From Anaerolineales bacterium (GTDB lineage: Bacteria > Chloroflexota > Anaerolineae > Anaerolineales > E44-bin32): a DNA stretch of 64,000 bases. The stretch covers positions 1 through 64,000 of the forward strand of contig JARGGH010000001.1 of the NCBI GenBank assembly GCA_029210945.1, given 5' to 3'. Under the pieces are notes generated by a model. That model did no database searches and was not told the DNA's origin. It saw only the letters and a program-made list of their open reading frames with translations. The position numbers and the translations under genes are program-made. Position 1 is the stretch's first letter; each line of letters opens with the position of its first letter. Shown piece after piece: positions 33,801 to 42,160 of the stretch.

Positions 33801-34204
33801 TTTTCACCTGCAATTGGTGTTCGTACGCAGGGGCAGACCTGGCCGGGATTGAAAAGCGGCAGTATCCCACCTCGGCCAGAATCGTGCGCACGATGTGTTC
33901 GGCCCGCTTTGAGGAGGATTTTGTCGCCCGTGCGTTTGAACAGGGCGCAGGTGCTGTGCTGGTGACCGGATGCAGGCTGACCGATACCGGCTCGGATTGT
34001 CATTACAATTACGCCAACCGCTTGACGGCCAAGCGTTTCGATCACTGGAAGCGCAAGTTCTCACGCAAGGGGCTTGAGCCAGAGAGGCTCCAACTGCGTT
34101 GGATCTCCGCGGCCGAAGGCAAGGAGTTCGCAGAGCAGATTGCAGAGATGGACGCGGTGCTGAAGCAGTATCAAGCAACTCTCAAGGATCATGAGCGTGC
34201 TTGA
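30800..34204 (+). CDS. hdrA: Double HdrA fused to an MvhD-like domain
   Basis: 1134 residues. First HdrA module: FAD loop GGGIAG (9-14), a CSIC pair near 54, ferredoxin motifs CTRCGECTLVCP (about 104) and a second four-cysteine set near 160-168, then FAD/cysteine regions. A CHCG segment near 453 opens the second module, which has its own FAD loop VVGGGIAG (about 590) and a CSRYCC motif. Then a two-cluster ferredoxin (CIGCMRCVKACP about 925, CMGCGTCAAEC) and an MvhD domain (FTCNWCSYAGAD, about 1003). HdrA carries the bifurcating FAD in methanogen heterodisulfide reductase; MvhD passes electrons in. The neighbours suggest ferredoxin, EtfAB and a thiol/quinone-side partner. GTG start, coupled to korC. 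Confidence 0.9.
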   Translation: MSDTVLVIGGGIAGIQASLDLAEAGSRVLLVERKPSIGGVMAVLDKNFPTLDCSICIEAPKMSEVDLHPNIETLSMAELVSVSGGAGQFDVRIRKRARYVTDACTRCGECTLVCPIVVPNEFDSGMSARKAIYTPIPQSVPGAYLIDLDVCLNDPPNYLPCDRCVKACLPGSIDFTMPPYETIDARVGAIIAAVGYDSFDPHAIKQFGYGTHPDILTAMEFERLVNSAGPTSGEIVCPSDGRHPEKLLFVLCVGSRDQHHYRYCSRFCCMYSLKHAYQSLDHGVKDVTVMYMDMRSFGKGFDAFRERTIEAGARMIRSRPATIRADDSQRLLVSYEDQTIPKRVEECFDMVVLANAVVPPHGLPELAHVLGIQIDEDGFLRAEEKQGGLVATTREGIYAAGCASGPKDIPDSVAEGSGAAAMALAHIQERGWPEPPEVEPITDLADPRVGVFVCHCGSNIAGVVDIETTVEHARALPDVVYASDQMFSCAGNTQAEIEEAIRSEGINRVVIAACSPKTHESIFRGVLARAGLNPFLLEMANIRNMDSWVHKFDHHGATVKANEMIAMAVEKARRLEPLEVSHLPVAQRVLVVGGGIAGMSAAEALARQGFETHLVEREGKLGGALNHLDHIAPAGIDAASFLRAKSRLVKKSGVRVHLESEIESISGFVGSFDAVLTNGESLQVGAVVMATGAEHHLPSEFGCGENPGVITNLELEERLSQGEIAGDSVTFISCVGSRQGTAGCSRYCCTAMVSQALRLKDAGKKVRVISKDIRTYTRQAEELYEAAMRAGVQFFRYDPGSTPQEAIEIRDGHAIFEDQLLNERVAIRSDLIVLVSALKPVENPVADMLKLARSEDGFLMELHPKLGPAETASQGIYLAGSAQGPKDVRESMAQAFAAAGKAGALLARGTIEKEPLTARVDEEKCIGCMRCVKACPFGAIEQTGPIKEGKVRILEAACMGCGTCAAECNFEAIDMPYFTKGQIMAQIDAALMDHPEEKCIVFTCNWCSYAGADLAGIEKRQYPTSARIVRTMCSARFEEDFVARAFEQGAGAVLVTGCRLTDTGSDCHYNYANRLTAKRFDHWKRKFSRKGLEPERLQLRWISAAEGKEFAEQIAEMDAVLKQYQATLKDHERA

Positions 34205-34243
34205 TGGCATATCCTGCCGGGATCTGTTGATTAGGTGACCCAA

Positions 34244-35407
34244 ATGATTGATGCTCTTCTCATCGATGATGGATTGCAGGATGAAATGATGGGCGTGTTC
34301 GGTCAGGCCGCCTGGGCTTGTTTCCAGTGCGGCGCCTGCACGGCGACCTGCCCGTGGGGCATCGTCTCCGAGCGTTCATTATCGATCAGAGAGATGATGC
34401 GCAGAGCGCAATTGAGCGTAGGGGGGGCTGGCGGCGATGTCTGGCTGTGTACAGATTGCGGCCAGTGCTTGCAATCCTGTCCACGCGGCGTGCCGGTCTC
34501 GCGAGTCTTTCAGGCCTGGCGAGGGCAGCTCTGGAAAAAGCGGACGGTTGAATCCGGGCTCACGCCTGTTCTGTGGTCAGTTTACTGGAACGGGAATCCC
34601 CTCTCGCAGCCGCCATCGGAGCGCATGAATTGGGCGGACGGCCTGGATGTGCCTCTATTTGATGCGAAGGAGCATGAATACTTACTGTTCGTCGGCTGCA
34701 CTGCGAGCTACGATCCTCGCGCGCAGAAGGCGGCGCGCGCTCTGGTCCGAATTCTCAATACATCAGGATCAGACTATGGGGTTTTGGGCGAGCAGGAACG
34801 CTGCTGCGGCGAGTGCGTGCTGCGCATGGGCCATCGTCCCTACTTCGAAGACATCGCGCGGGCGAATCTGGAGCAATTCCGCAAGGCGGGAGTCCGGAGG
34901 GTGGTTACCATCTCGCCGCATTGTTACGATGCCTTTAATAATCACTACCCCGACCGAAAGGAATTTGTGTCCATTCATTACAGCCAGCTTCTCTTGGATT
35001 TGCTTGCATCTGGGAAGATAGACCTGGAATCGACACCTTCGAGCCGGTTGTCCTTTCACGATCCCTGCCTGTTGAGCAGGGCGAATCCGGAATATGAGAC
35101 TCCGAGGGAAATCCTGGCCCATTTCGATGGGATCGAGTTCGAAGAACTCGACCGTTCCCGTGCTGAAACCTTATGTTGTGGGGGTGGTGGCGGGAGGATA
35201 TTCTTGGAGACGCTACCGGACGAGCGCTTTTCGAACTTACGCATCCAGGAAGCGCAGCAGCATGCAATCCAGACCCTCCTCACGACCTGTCCGCTCTGCA
35301 TTTCATGCCTGGAGGACAGCCGGTCAGCGATTCAAGTGGAGAACCTGAAAGTGCTTGACCTGGCCGAATTCATTGTCTCCGCGATCGTGCCGGATGGAAG
35401 GGAGTAA
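34244..35407 (+). CDS. HdrC-HdrB-like Fe-S oxidoreductase (two CCG domains)
   Basis: 387 residues. The N-terminal part is HdrC-like with two [4Fe-4S] motifs, CFQCGACTATCP (about 27) and CTDCGQCLQSCP (about 70). The C-terminal part is HdrB-like with two cysteine-rich CCG domains: GCTASYDP with CCGEC (about 187), and HDPCLL with CCGGGGG (about 311) followed by CPLCISCLE. Such subunits carry a noncubane cluster or interface with a quinone or disulfide. ATG 34244 is preferred over GTG 34235 since AGGTG lies five bases before it. Between hdrA and etfAB genes, it is probably the link between the two flavoproteins. Confidence 0.85.
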   Translation: MIDALLIDDGLQDEMMGVFGQAAWACFQCGACTATCPWGIVSERSLSIREMMRRAQLSVGGAGGDVWLCTDCGQCLQSCPRGVPVSRVFQAWRGQLWKKRTVESGLTPVLWSVYWNGNPLSQPPSERMNWADGLDVPLFDAKEHEYLLFVGCTASYDPRAQKAARALVRILNTSGSDYGVLGEQERCCGECVLRMGHRPYFEDIARANLEQFRKAGVRRVVTISPHCYDAFNNHYPDRKEFVSIHYSQLLLDLLASGKIDLESTPSSRLSFHDPCLLSRANPEYETPREILAHFDGIEFEELDRSRAETLCCGGGGGRIFLETLPDERFSNLRIQEAQQHAIQTLLTTCPLCISCLEDSRSAIQVENLKVLDLAEFIVSAIVPDGRE

Positions 35408-35412
35408 AAGCC

Positions 35413-36435
35413 TTGGCAGTATCGCTCTATGGCCCTGAAGACGCACGCCAGACCGTGTGCGTGTATCTTGAACACAACGCTGGGCGCCTGGAGGACGTGT
35501 CGCTCGGGCTTATCTCGAAAGCTCTAGAGCTGACCTCCGGGTCGGATTGGCGGGTCTGCGGGCTGATTCTTGGCGACGATACGCGAAAGCCTGCGCAGGA
35601 GGCGCTCGCCAGGGGGCTGGGCGAAGTGATCTCCATCCAGCATGAGATCATGACACGATTCGATGTATCCGCGTTCACACGGGCTTGTTTCGAGGTGATC
35701 CTGCAGGAGAAGCCAGCGGTGTTCATACTTGGCGCGACGCCCGACGGGCGTGATCTCGCAGGCCGGCTCGCCGTGCGGCTGCGCACCGGGCTTAACGCGG
35801 ACTGCACCGATTTGCGGCTTAATCTCGAAACCGGCCAATTGATCAGCGAAGTCTCTGGATTCGGAGGGGGCGTGATCGCGCTGCTGGAGTCCCCCGCGCA
35901 CCGGCCACAAATGTCAACTGTGAGACCAGGGGTTTTTGAACAGCAGTTCGTCCGTCCGGTCAAGAGCGGCGTCATTCGCCAGATCGACGTCTCTCTATCC
36001 CGGTCTGATCTGCAGAGCGAATTGCTGGAGCGCTCAGTCGGGGAGCGGTTGGATCTGTCCAAATCTCAGGTGCTCATCTGTGGAGGGCGGGGGATGCATG
36101 GCGAGTTTGTGCAGTTGAACGCCCTGGCAGAGCAGCTCGGTGGTGAAGTTGGCGCCACGCGACCGCCCGTCGATGAAGGTTACATCGAACGCGAACGACA
36201 GATTGGGCAGACCGGAGTTGTTTGCCGGCCGAAGCTGGCCGTGACGTGCGGGATCAGCGGCGCATTCCATTTTGTGGTTGGAATACAGGAGGCCGACACG
36301 GTCGTTGCAATAAATATCGATCCGCAGGCGGAAATTTTCAATTATTGCGATTACGGGGTCGTCGCAGATGCGCATCAGGTCATCCCCGCGTTGATTGAGG
36401 CGTTGGCGAGGGAGTCGCATTCAAGTCATGCATGA
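35413..36435 (+). CDS. etfA: Electron transfer flavoprotein alpha subunit
   Basis: 340 residues: EtfA domain I (LILGDDTRK, ILGATPDGRDLAGRLAVRL) followed by the FAD-binding C-terminal domain with GATRPPVDEGYIERERQIGQTG-type sequence, GISGAFHFVVGIQEAD, and an AINIDPQAEIF-DYGVVAD end. EtfA holds the FAD that exchanges electrons with dehydrogenases or quinone oxidoreductase; in bifurcating complexes it has a second flavin in EtfB. Start is TTG at 35413 after GGGAG; no ATG fits better. Its end overlaps etfB. Confidence 0.92.
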   Translation: MAVSLYGPEDARQTVCVYLEHNAGRLEDVSLGLISKALELTSGSDWRVCGLILGDDTRKPAQEALARGLGEVISIQHEIMTRFDVSAFTRACFEVILQEKPAVFILGATPDGRDLAGRLAVRLRTGLNADCTDLRLNLETGQLISEVSGFGGGVIALLESPAHRPQMSTVRPGVFEQQFVRPVKSGVIRQIDVSLSRSDLQSELLERSVGERLDLSKSQVLICGGRGMHGEFVQLNALAEQLGGEVGATRPPVDEGYIERERQIGQTGVVCRPKLAVTCGISGAFHFVVGIQEADTVVAINIDPQAEIFNYCDYGVVADAHQVIPALIEALARESHSSHA

Positions 36436-37234
36436 GTTTCACATTGTCGTTTGCATGAAGGTGGTCCCCAAGGCGGAGGAGATTAGGGTCGATCCTGAGA
36501 GCCTGCTGCTTGACCGTGAAAATGCGCGCTCAGAGATCAATCCGCCCGACATGAATGCCATCGAGCACGCGCTGAGAATTAAAGATCAATGCAGGGCACG
36601 CGTGAGCATCCTCTCCATGGGGCCGCCGCTCTTCGAATCCATTCTGCGCGTTGGGTTGGCGATGGGCGCAGATGATTTCTACCTGTTGAGCGATCGCGCT
36701 TTCGCCGGCGCGGATACGCTCGCGACAACATACACCCTGGCGCGCGGCATCGACAAGATCGGCGATGTCGACTTGGTGATCTGTGGTGAAGAATCCGCGG
36801 ATGGGGCTACCGGGCAGGTGCCGGCTGGCATCGCGGAGTGGCTTGGCTGGCCACAGGTGACATTAGCCACCGAGTTCCAATTATCTGATGACTACACGGT
36901 TTGCACCGCGCGCCGCGAGATACCTGGAGGTTACGAAGTCCACCGGGTTAAATTGCCGGCAGTTTTCTCGGTTAAGACCGCCAGCAACGAGCCGCGCTTC
37001 ATGGATTTCGATCGCAAGCCATGGGCGATGGAGGAAGCCGGAGTTATCGTCTGGAGCAGGAGCGATATCGAAGTTGAAGACGATTTGATCGGCCTTAAAG
37101 GCTCGCCGACAATCGTGAGCGGCCTGGAGCAAGCCGAGACGCGCGCACGTCAGCAGCACATGCTCGAAGGCGATCCGGAATCTATCGCAGCGCAGCTTGC
37201 AGAGATCCTCGCACCTTTCCACACCCGCAACTAG
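36428..37234 (+). CDS. etfB: Electron transfer flavoprotein beta subunit
   Basis: 268 residues: VCMKVVPKAEEIRVDPES at the start, NPPDMNAIEHALRIKD, SMGPP, and the CGEESADGATGQVPAGIAEWLGWP region that binds the second nucleotide or flavin. In bifurcating EtfB this site holds FAD instead of AMP; the sequence alone does not decide. The true start is taken at ATG 36428, which overlaps etfA by eight bases and begins directly at the conserved region. A longer frame from 36395 adds residues not seen in the family. Confidence 0.9.
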   Translation: MHEFHIVVCMKVVPKAEEIRVDPESLLLDRENARSEINPPDMNAIEHALRIKDQCRARVSILSMGPPLFESILRVGLAMGADDFYLLSDRAFAGADTLATTYTLARGIDKIGDVDLVICGEESADGATGQVPAGIAEWLGWPQVTLATEFQLSDDYTVCTARREIPGGYEVHRVKLPAVFSVKTASNEPRFMDFDRKPWAMEEAGVIVWSRSDIEVEDDLIGLKGSPTIVSGLEQAETRARQQHMLEGDPESIAAQLAEILAPFHTRN

Positions 37235-37252
37235 ATCCCCGAGAGGCAGATC

Positions 37253-38689
37253 TTAATTCGAACGCACGGTCTGCAGTAGCGTGAAGTTCGGCGGTCCCAT
37301 CTCGCCGACGGGCAGGCTCGCGATCATCACAACCCGTTCGCCCGACCTGATGAACTCCGAGGCGAGGCACGCCTGTTGAACGTGCTCGATCATCTCCTCA
37401 ACGGTTGATGCCATCTCAGTCAGGTGTGGGATCACGCCCCAGCCGAAGGCGAGCTGCTGATAGGTCTTCTTCTCCGGCGTGAAAGCGAGCGTCGGGACGT
37501 ACGGTCGGGCAATCGACATCAAGCGTGCCGTTCGCCCCGATCGGGTGAAAACCGCGATCGCCGAGACGGAACGGTCATGGGCCAGGCTGCGGGCGGCATG
37601 AGTCACCGCGACGGCATCGTCTTCAGTTGTTGTCACTTGATGTTCGGGATGGTGCCCCCATTTCTTAGCATGCTGCTCGGCATCCGCGATGATGCGAACC
37701 ATAGTGCTGACTGAGGCGACCGGGTTGTCGCCTACCGCGGTCTCTCCGGAGAGCATGAGCACGTCGCTTCCGTCAAAGACTGCGTTTGCGACATCCGAGG
37801 CTTCCGCACGGGTAGGCCGGGGGTTATGAATCATGGATTCAAGCATCTGCGTTGCGGTGATGACAAAACGCTGCCTCTCCGAAGCGCTGTAGATGATCTG
37901 CTTCTGGATTGAGGGCACGCGTTCGGGGGACACCTCGACGCCAAGATCCCCGCGGGCGACCATGACGCCATCGACCTGATCGAGGATCGCGTCGAGGTTG
38001 TCGACCGCTTCCGGGCGCTCGAGTTTGGCGATGATGAGCGGTTTCTTGGCGCCGCCTTGCTGCCTGTCAATTGCCTCCCGCAGGGTCCGGATATCGTCTG
38101 GTCGGCGGACAAACGAAAGTGCGACCGCATCGACATCCATCTCCAATCCAAAGGCTAGATCCTTGAAGTCTTTCTCGGTCATGGAGGGTGCGGAGAGGTC
38201 CACTCCGGGCAAATTAATCCCTTTACGGGGCCCGAGCAATCCTCCAACGACGATCTCGGCTTGAACCTCAGCCTTGCTTGTGCTGACAACACGCAGTTCG
38301 AGCGATCCGTCGTCAAGCAAGATGCGATCGCCCGGCTTGACGTCAGAAGGGAGTGGATCGTAGTCGACGAAGATGCTTTCGCTCGTCGTGACGGTTTCCT
38401 GTGTTGTGAGCGATATCAGATTGCCGGAGGTCAGCGAAACCGGCTCATCATTCTCGGTTGGTCCTGTGCGGAGTTTCGGGCCTTGCAGGTCCTGGAGAAT
38501 CGCCAAAGATCTGTTTTTTTCGTCAGCAAGTCCGCGAAGATCGGCGATGATATTCGCATAGTCACCGTGATTGCCATGTGAAAAATTGAGACGGGCGACA
38601 TCCATGCCAGCATCCATCAAGTTTGAAAGCATTTGCCGAGATTTGGAGGCTGGGCCGATTGTAGCGATTATTTTTGCTTTTCGATTCAT
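37253..38689 (-). CDS. pyk: Pyruvate kinase
   Basis: 478 residues, typical for the bacterial enzyme: KIIATIGPAS at the N-terminus, NFSHG, LQDLQGPKLRTG, the active-site lysine segment IIAKLERPEAVDNL (about 218-231), GVMVARGDLGVE, MLESM-type helix (MLESMIHNPRPTRAE), and the C-terminal regulatory domain. It makes pyruvate and ATP from phosphoenolpyruvate, with an Mg and K or Na site. Its ATG overlaps the stop of the CoA-transferase gene by four bases. Confidence 0.96.
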   Translation of the reverse strand: MNRKAKIIATIGPASKSRQMLSNLMDAGMDVARLNFSHGNHGDYANIIADLRGLADEKNRSLAILQDLQGPKLRTGPTENDEPVSLTSGNLISLTTQETVTTSESIFVDYDPLPSDVKPGDRILLDDGSLELRVVSTSKAEVQAEIVVGGLLGPRKGINLPGVDLSAPSMTEKDFKDLAFGLEMDVDAVALSFVRRPDDIRTLREAIDRQQGGAKKPLIIAKLERPEAVDNLDAILDQVDGVMVARGDLGVEVSPERVPSIQKQIIYSASERQRFVITATQMLESMIHNPRPTRAEASDVANAVFDGSDVLMLSGETAVGDNPVASVSTMVRIIADAEQHAKKWGHHPEHQVTTTEDDAVAVTHAARSLAHDRSVSAIAVFTRSGRTARLMSIARPYVPTLAFTPEKKTYQQLAFGWGVIPHLTEMASTVEEMIEHVQQACLASEFIRSGERVVMIASLPVGEMGPPNFTLLQTVRSN

Positions 38690-39990
38690 AGGTAATTCAA
38701 TTCGTATGCCTGGCGTTCAAGCTCTTCCTGGAAGTCAGGGTGGGCGATCTGAATCAGCGTGCGGGCGCGCTCTTTGATCGTTTTTCCGTATAAGTTTGCG
38801 ATGCCGTACTCTGTGGCGACGTAGTGGACGTGGTTGCGGGTGGTCACGACGCCGGCACCCGGTTTGAGCGTCGCCACGATCCGGCTGAGCGGTTCTCCTC
38901 CCCCCGGGTTCGCTGTTGATGGAAGGGCGATGATCGGTTTGCCACCTTTAGAACGTGCCGCTCCGTAAACGAAATCCAGCTGACCGCCGACACCGCTGTA
39001 AAGCTTGGGACCGATGCTATCCGCGCAAACCTGGCCGGTGAGATCGATTTCGATCGCCGAGTTTATCGAAACCATCTTTTCGTTCTGGGCGATGACAAAG
39101 GGATCGTTCACATATTCTGTCGGATGCAGCTCGATGATTGGATTGTCGTCCACAAAATCGTAAAGGTCATGCGAACCCAGGATGAAACCGGCGACGATTT
39201 TACCGGTGTGCAGGGTCTTTTTTTCGTTGGTGATGATGCCTTCCTGGATCAATTTCATGACCCCATCAGAAAACAGCTCTGTGTGGATACCCAGATCACG
39301 CTTATCTTCAAGGTAGTTCAAGACTGAATCGGGTATCGCACCGATCCCCATTTGCATCGTCGAGCCATCTTCAATCAGTTCAGCGACGTGCCGGCCGATG
39401 CTCATGCTCAAAGGATTGGGCTTGCCCATCGGAAGTTCGGCGAGCGGATAGTTAACCGGCACGGCGTGATCGATCTTCGAGAAATGGATGAATGAATCAC
39501 CGAGCGTCCTCGGCATTTGTTCATTGACTTCGGCGATGACGGTCTTTGCCACTTGCGCGGCGGTTTTCACCAGCCCGGCTTCGATGCCCAAACTGCAGAA
39601 ACCATGCTCGTCCGGCGGGCTGACCTGAACGAGCACGACATCAAGCGGAAGGTGACCTTCTCGGAACAGCAGTGGTACCTCAGAGAGCAAAACAGGGGTG
39701 AAATCAGCACGACCCTCATGGACTGCCAAACGGACGTTCGGGCTGATGAAGAGCGTGTTGATGCGCAGATGCCCTTCCATCTCGGGTGCAGCGTGGGGGG
39801 CTGGACCGACCGTCAGGACCTGAACGATCTCGACATTCTCAAGAGATTCGGCCCGGTCCACAAGTGCGCCCAGCAGCTTCTGGGGGACGGAGCAATTCCC
39901 GGTGAGGAATACACGCTGGTGGGATCGAATCACCTCCGCCGCTTGCTCCGCCGTTGTCAGGCGGTTCTGATATCTGGTCAGCCAGGTCAT
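38686..39990 (-). CDS. Acetyl-CoA hydrolase/CoA-transferase family protein
   Basis: 434 residues: an N-terminal half with GNCSVPQKLLGAL, HEGRADFTPVLLSEVP, DVVLVQVSPPDEHGF; a central QMGIGAIPDSVLNYL; and the C-terminal half with GIHTELFSDGVMKL, GGQLDFVYGA and ALPSTANPGG. Relatives include 4-hydroxybutyrate CoA-transferase, succinyl-CoA:acetate CoA-transferase and acetyl-CoA hydrolase; the covalent Glu is in the GIHTELFSDG region. With alanine dehydrogenase and pyruvate kinase in one operon, moving CoA between acetate, succinate or butyrate is likely. Overlaps both neighbours by four bases. Confidence 0.88.
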   Translation of the reverse strand: MTWLTRYQNRLTTAEQAAEVIRSHQRVFLTGNCSVPQKLLGALVDRAESLENVEIVQVLTVGPAPHAAPEMEGHLRINTLFISPNVRLAVHEGRADFTPVLLSEVPLLFREGHLPLDVVLVQVSPPDEHGFCSLGIEAGLVKTAAQVAKTVIAEVNEQMPRTLGDSFIHFSKIDHAVPVNYPLAELPMGKPNPLSMSIGRHVAELIEDGSTMQMGIGAIPDSVLNYLEDKRDLGIHTELFSDGVMKLIQEGIITNEKKTLHTGKIVAGFILGSHDLYDFVDDNPIIELHPTEYVNDPFVIAQNEKMVSINSAIEIDLTGQVCADSIGPKLYSGVGGQLDFVYGAARSKGGKPIIALPSTANPGGGEPLSRIVATLKPGAGVVTTRNHVHYVATEYGIANLYGKTIKERARTLIQIAHPDFQEELERQAYELNYL

Positions 39991-41084
39991 GCCGCACTTC
40001 CCTCGATACCACCCAGCCGACTAAGATGGAGAGGTTCGCCGAAGAGGGTATTGATCCCCTTCTCAATCGCCGGTATCTTCTCGATCGATCTCTGGATACC
40101 TTCGACTGCGATCGTTTCGAGATACGGATATGCGCCGATGAATAAGGCATGGCTGGCAGTCCGGCCGAGCACACCGGACATGTTCGGGACGCAGTAATGG
40201 GTGACACCCTCCTCGACAAATGTTGGGCTCCCGTGGTTGGTCGGCCGGGAGGTTTCCACGCAGCCGCCCTGATCGATGCTCATGTCAAGGATCAGTGAGC
40301 GCGGCTTCATGGAGCGGACCATTTCTCTGGTGACCACGTTCGGCGCGCGGGCACCCGGGACTAGCACGGCGCCGATGAGAACATCTGCGTAGGTGCAGGC
40401 GCGTTTGACGTTATATGGGGTGGCAAGCATGGTCACGATTGGGTAAAGCATTCGATCCTGTACGTTTTGCAGTTTGCGCAGATCGATGTCAAGCAGCGTG
40501 ACATGGGCGCCGATCCGGGTGAACGTATCAGCGGCAGTCGTGCCCACGACACCGGCGCCGATGACGACGACTTCTGCCGGGGGAACGCCGGCGACACCAC
40601 CGAGCAAGATCCCGCGGCCTCCGTGGTCGTTCTGCATCAGACGCGCTGCGACCTGTACGCTTAACTGGCCTCCGATCTTGCTGAGCGGTGCGAGGATTGG
40701 CTTGTGACCGTCATTTTCCTCGACCTGCTCGTAGGCGATCGCGGTGATCTGCTTGGCCTGCAGTAGATCGATTTTGTCCTGGCGCGCCGCCGCCATATGC
40801 AGGAAGCCAGCGACTGCGGCACGGTCCCGCATAAGCTCCATCTCTTCTCGCATCGGGCGCGCGAATTTGAGCACCAGATCGGCACGCCCGTAAATCTCTT
40901 CCTTGCTGTAGACAATATTTGCCCCGGATTTTGTGTATTCTTCATCCGTAAAACCGGCGCCCTCACCGGCGCCCGACTCGACATACACGATGTGGTCGTG
41001 CTTGCTGAACAGGTTGACACCGGCAGGGGGCAATCCGACACGGTACTCAAACGGCCTTCGTTCTTTCGGGATACTGATGTGCAT
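39987..41084 (-). CDS. ald: Alanine dehydrogenase
   Basis: 365 residues of the NAD-dependent alanine dehydrogenase family: MHISIPKERRPFEYRVGL (substrate lysine and arginine region), GAGEGAGFTDEEY, a FLHMAAA segment with catalytic His, VVIGAGVVGTTAADT (Rossmann loop), and a late DQGGCVETSRPTNHG with the catalytic Asp. It interconverts L-alanine and pyruvate plus ammonia. It is the first of three coupled genes, with the CoA-transferase and pyruvate kinase. Confidence 0.94.
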   Translation of the reverse strand: MHISIPKERRPFEYRVGLPPAGVNLFSKHDHIVYVESGAGEGAGFTDEEYTKSGANIVYSKEEIYGRADLVLKFARPMREEMELMRDRAAVAGFLHMAAARQDKIDLLQAKQITAIAYEQVEENDGHKPILAPLSKIGGQLSVQVAARLMQNDHGGRGILLGGVAGVPPAEVVVIGAGVVGTTAADTFTRIGAHVTLLDIDLRKLQNVQDRMLYPIVTMLATPYNVKRACTYADVLIGAVLVPGARAPNVVTREMVRSMKPRSLILDMSIDQGGCVETSRPTNHGSPTFVEEGVTHYCVPNMSGVLGRTASHALFIGAYPYLETIAVEGIQRSIEKIPAIEKGINTLFGEPLHLSRLGGIEGSAA

Positions 41085-41146
41085 GTTGCTCGCTCCGATC
41101 CAGGGGTGTTGATCGGTCTCGAAATTCTCTTATTTAAGTTAGCTAT

Positions 41147-42064
41147 TCAGGATAGCAGTTCGACAAGCACAGCTTTCTGGGCGTGCATTCGATTTTCTGC
41201 CTGCGGGAAGATGGCTGATTGTGGGCCATCCGCAACATCATCCGTGATCTCTTCCCCGCGGTGTGCGGGCAGACAGTGCATAACAATCGCGCCATTATCC
41301 GCCACTCCGAGCAATTCCTGGTTCACCTGGAACGGCGGAAACACTTCCAGTCGGCGCTTCGTCTCTTCCTCCTGGCCCATGCTTACCCAGGTATCAGTGT
41401 AAATCACGTGCGCGCCCCTGGCTGCTTCCTCGGGGTCCTGCAGCTCTTCAATTGAGATCGGAGCATCGCTTGAAAGGTCTTCTGCGATTTCAACGGCCTG
41501 TCTGGGCAGCTGGTAGCCCTCAGGCGTGGCAATCACAAAATCCATACCAAGCAGTGCGCAGCTGTGCAGGAGTGAGACGGCGACATTGTTGCCGTCTCCG
41601 ATGAATGCAACGCGCAAATCATCAAAGCTCCCGAAACGCTCTTTGATCGTGAGCACATCTGCCAGCGCCTGACAGGGGTGGTTAAAGTCGCTCAGCCCGT
41701 TGATCACCGGGACAGAGGCGTACTCTGCAAGTTCGAGGATGTGGTCGTGTGCAAAAACGCGTGCCATGATCGCATCCACGTAGCCAGACAGGACCCGGCT
41801 TACATCCGAGATCGCTTCACGTTTTCCGAAACCGATCTCATTTGGCGATAAGTACAGTGCGTCTCCGCCGAGGTGGCGCATGGCCATGTCAAACGACACG
41901 CGTGTGCGCAAGCTTGGTTTTTGGAAGACCATCGCGAGGACCTTGGATTCCAAGATCGGATCGTTGCCGCCTGACCGCCATTCCCTTTTCAGGTCTATCG
42001 CTAGATCGACGAGTTGATTTAGCTCCTGGCTTGACAAATCTGAGATCGCGAGGAAATGCTGCAT
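41147..42064 (-). CDS. argF: Ornithine carbamoyltransferase
   Basis: 305 residues: FQKPSLRTRVSFDMAMRHLGG at about 48-68 contains the carbamoyl-phosphate loop (family S-T-R-T-R, here S-L-R-T-R), then FNHPCQALADVLT, a central DGNNVAVSLL, and MHCLPAHRGEEI near the C-terminus. It makes citrulline from ornithine and carbamoyl phosphate, or runs backwards in arginine breakdown. CAGGAG six bases upstream of ATG 42064 sets the start; the longer upstream frame is unsupported. Confidence 0.94.
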   Translation of the reverse strand: MQHFLAISDLSSQELNQLVDLAIDLKREWRSGGNDPILESKVLAMVFQKPSLRTRVSFDMAMRHLGGDALYLSPNEIGFGKREAISDVSRVLSGYVDAIMARVFAHDHILELAEYASVPVINGLSDFNHPCQALADVLTIKERFGSFDDLRVAFIGDGNNVAVSLLHSCALLGMDFVIATPEGYQLPRQAVEIAEDLSSDAPISIEELQDPEEAARGAHVIYTDTWVSMGQEEETKRRLEVFPPFQVNQELLGVADNGAIVMHCLPAHRGEEITDDVADGPQSAIFPQAENRMHAQKAVLVELLS

Positions 42065-42160
42065 ATGTGGCTCCTGGTGAAAGTTGTCAGAGGTTATGAG
42101 ATTGGAACGTGGTGAGTATAGCACAGCTGTGTGCTGGCATCACTCTGTCGTCTTTCGTGC

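Noticed and set aside
33374-34045. Minus-strand frame of 223 codons within hdrA
   Set aside because: Complement of HdrA and MvhD cysteine-rich sequence; no independent support.
35427-36062. Minus-strand frame of 211 codons opposite etfA
   Set aside because: Shadow of EtfA, Ser/Arg-rich and without a start signal.
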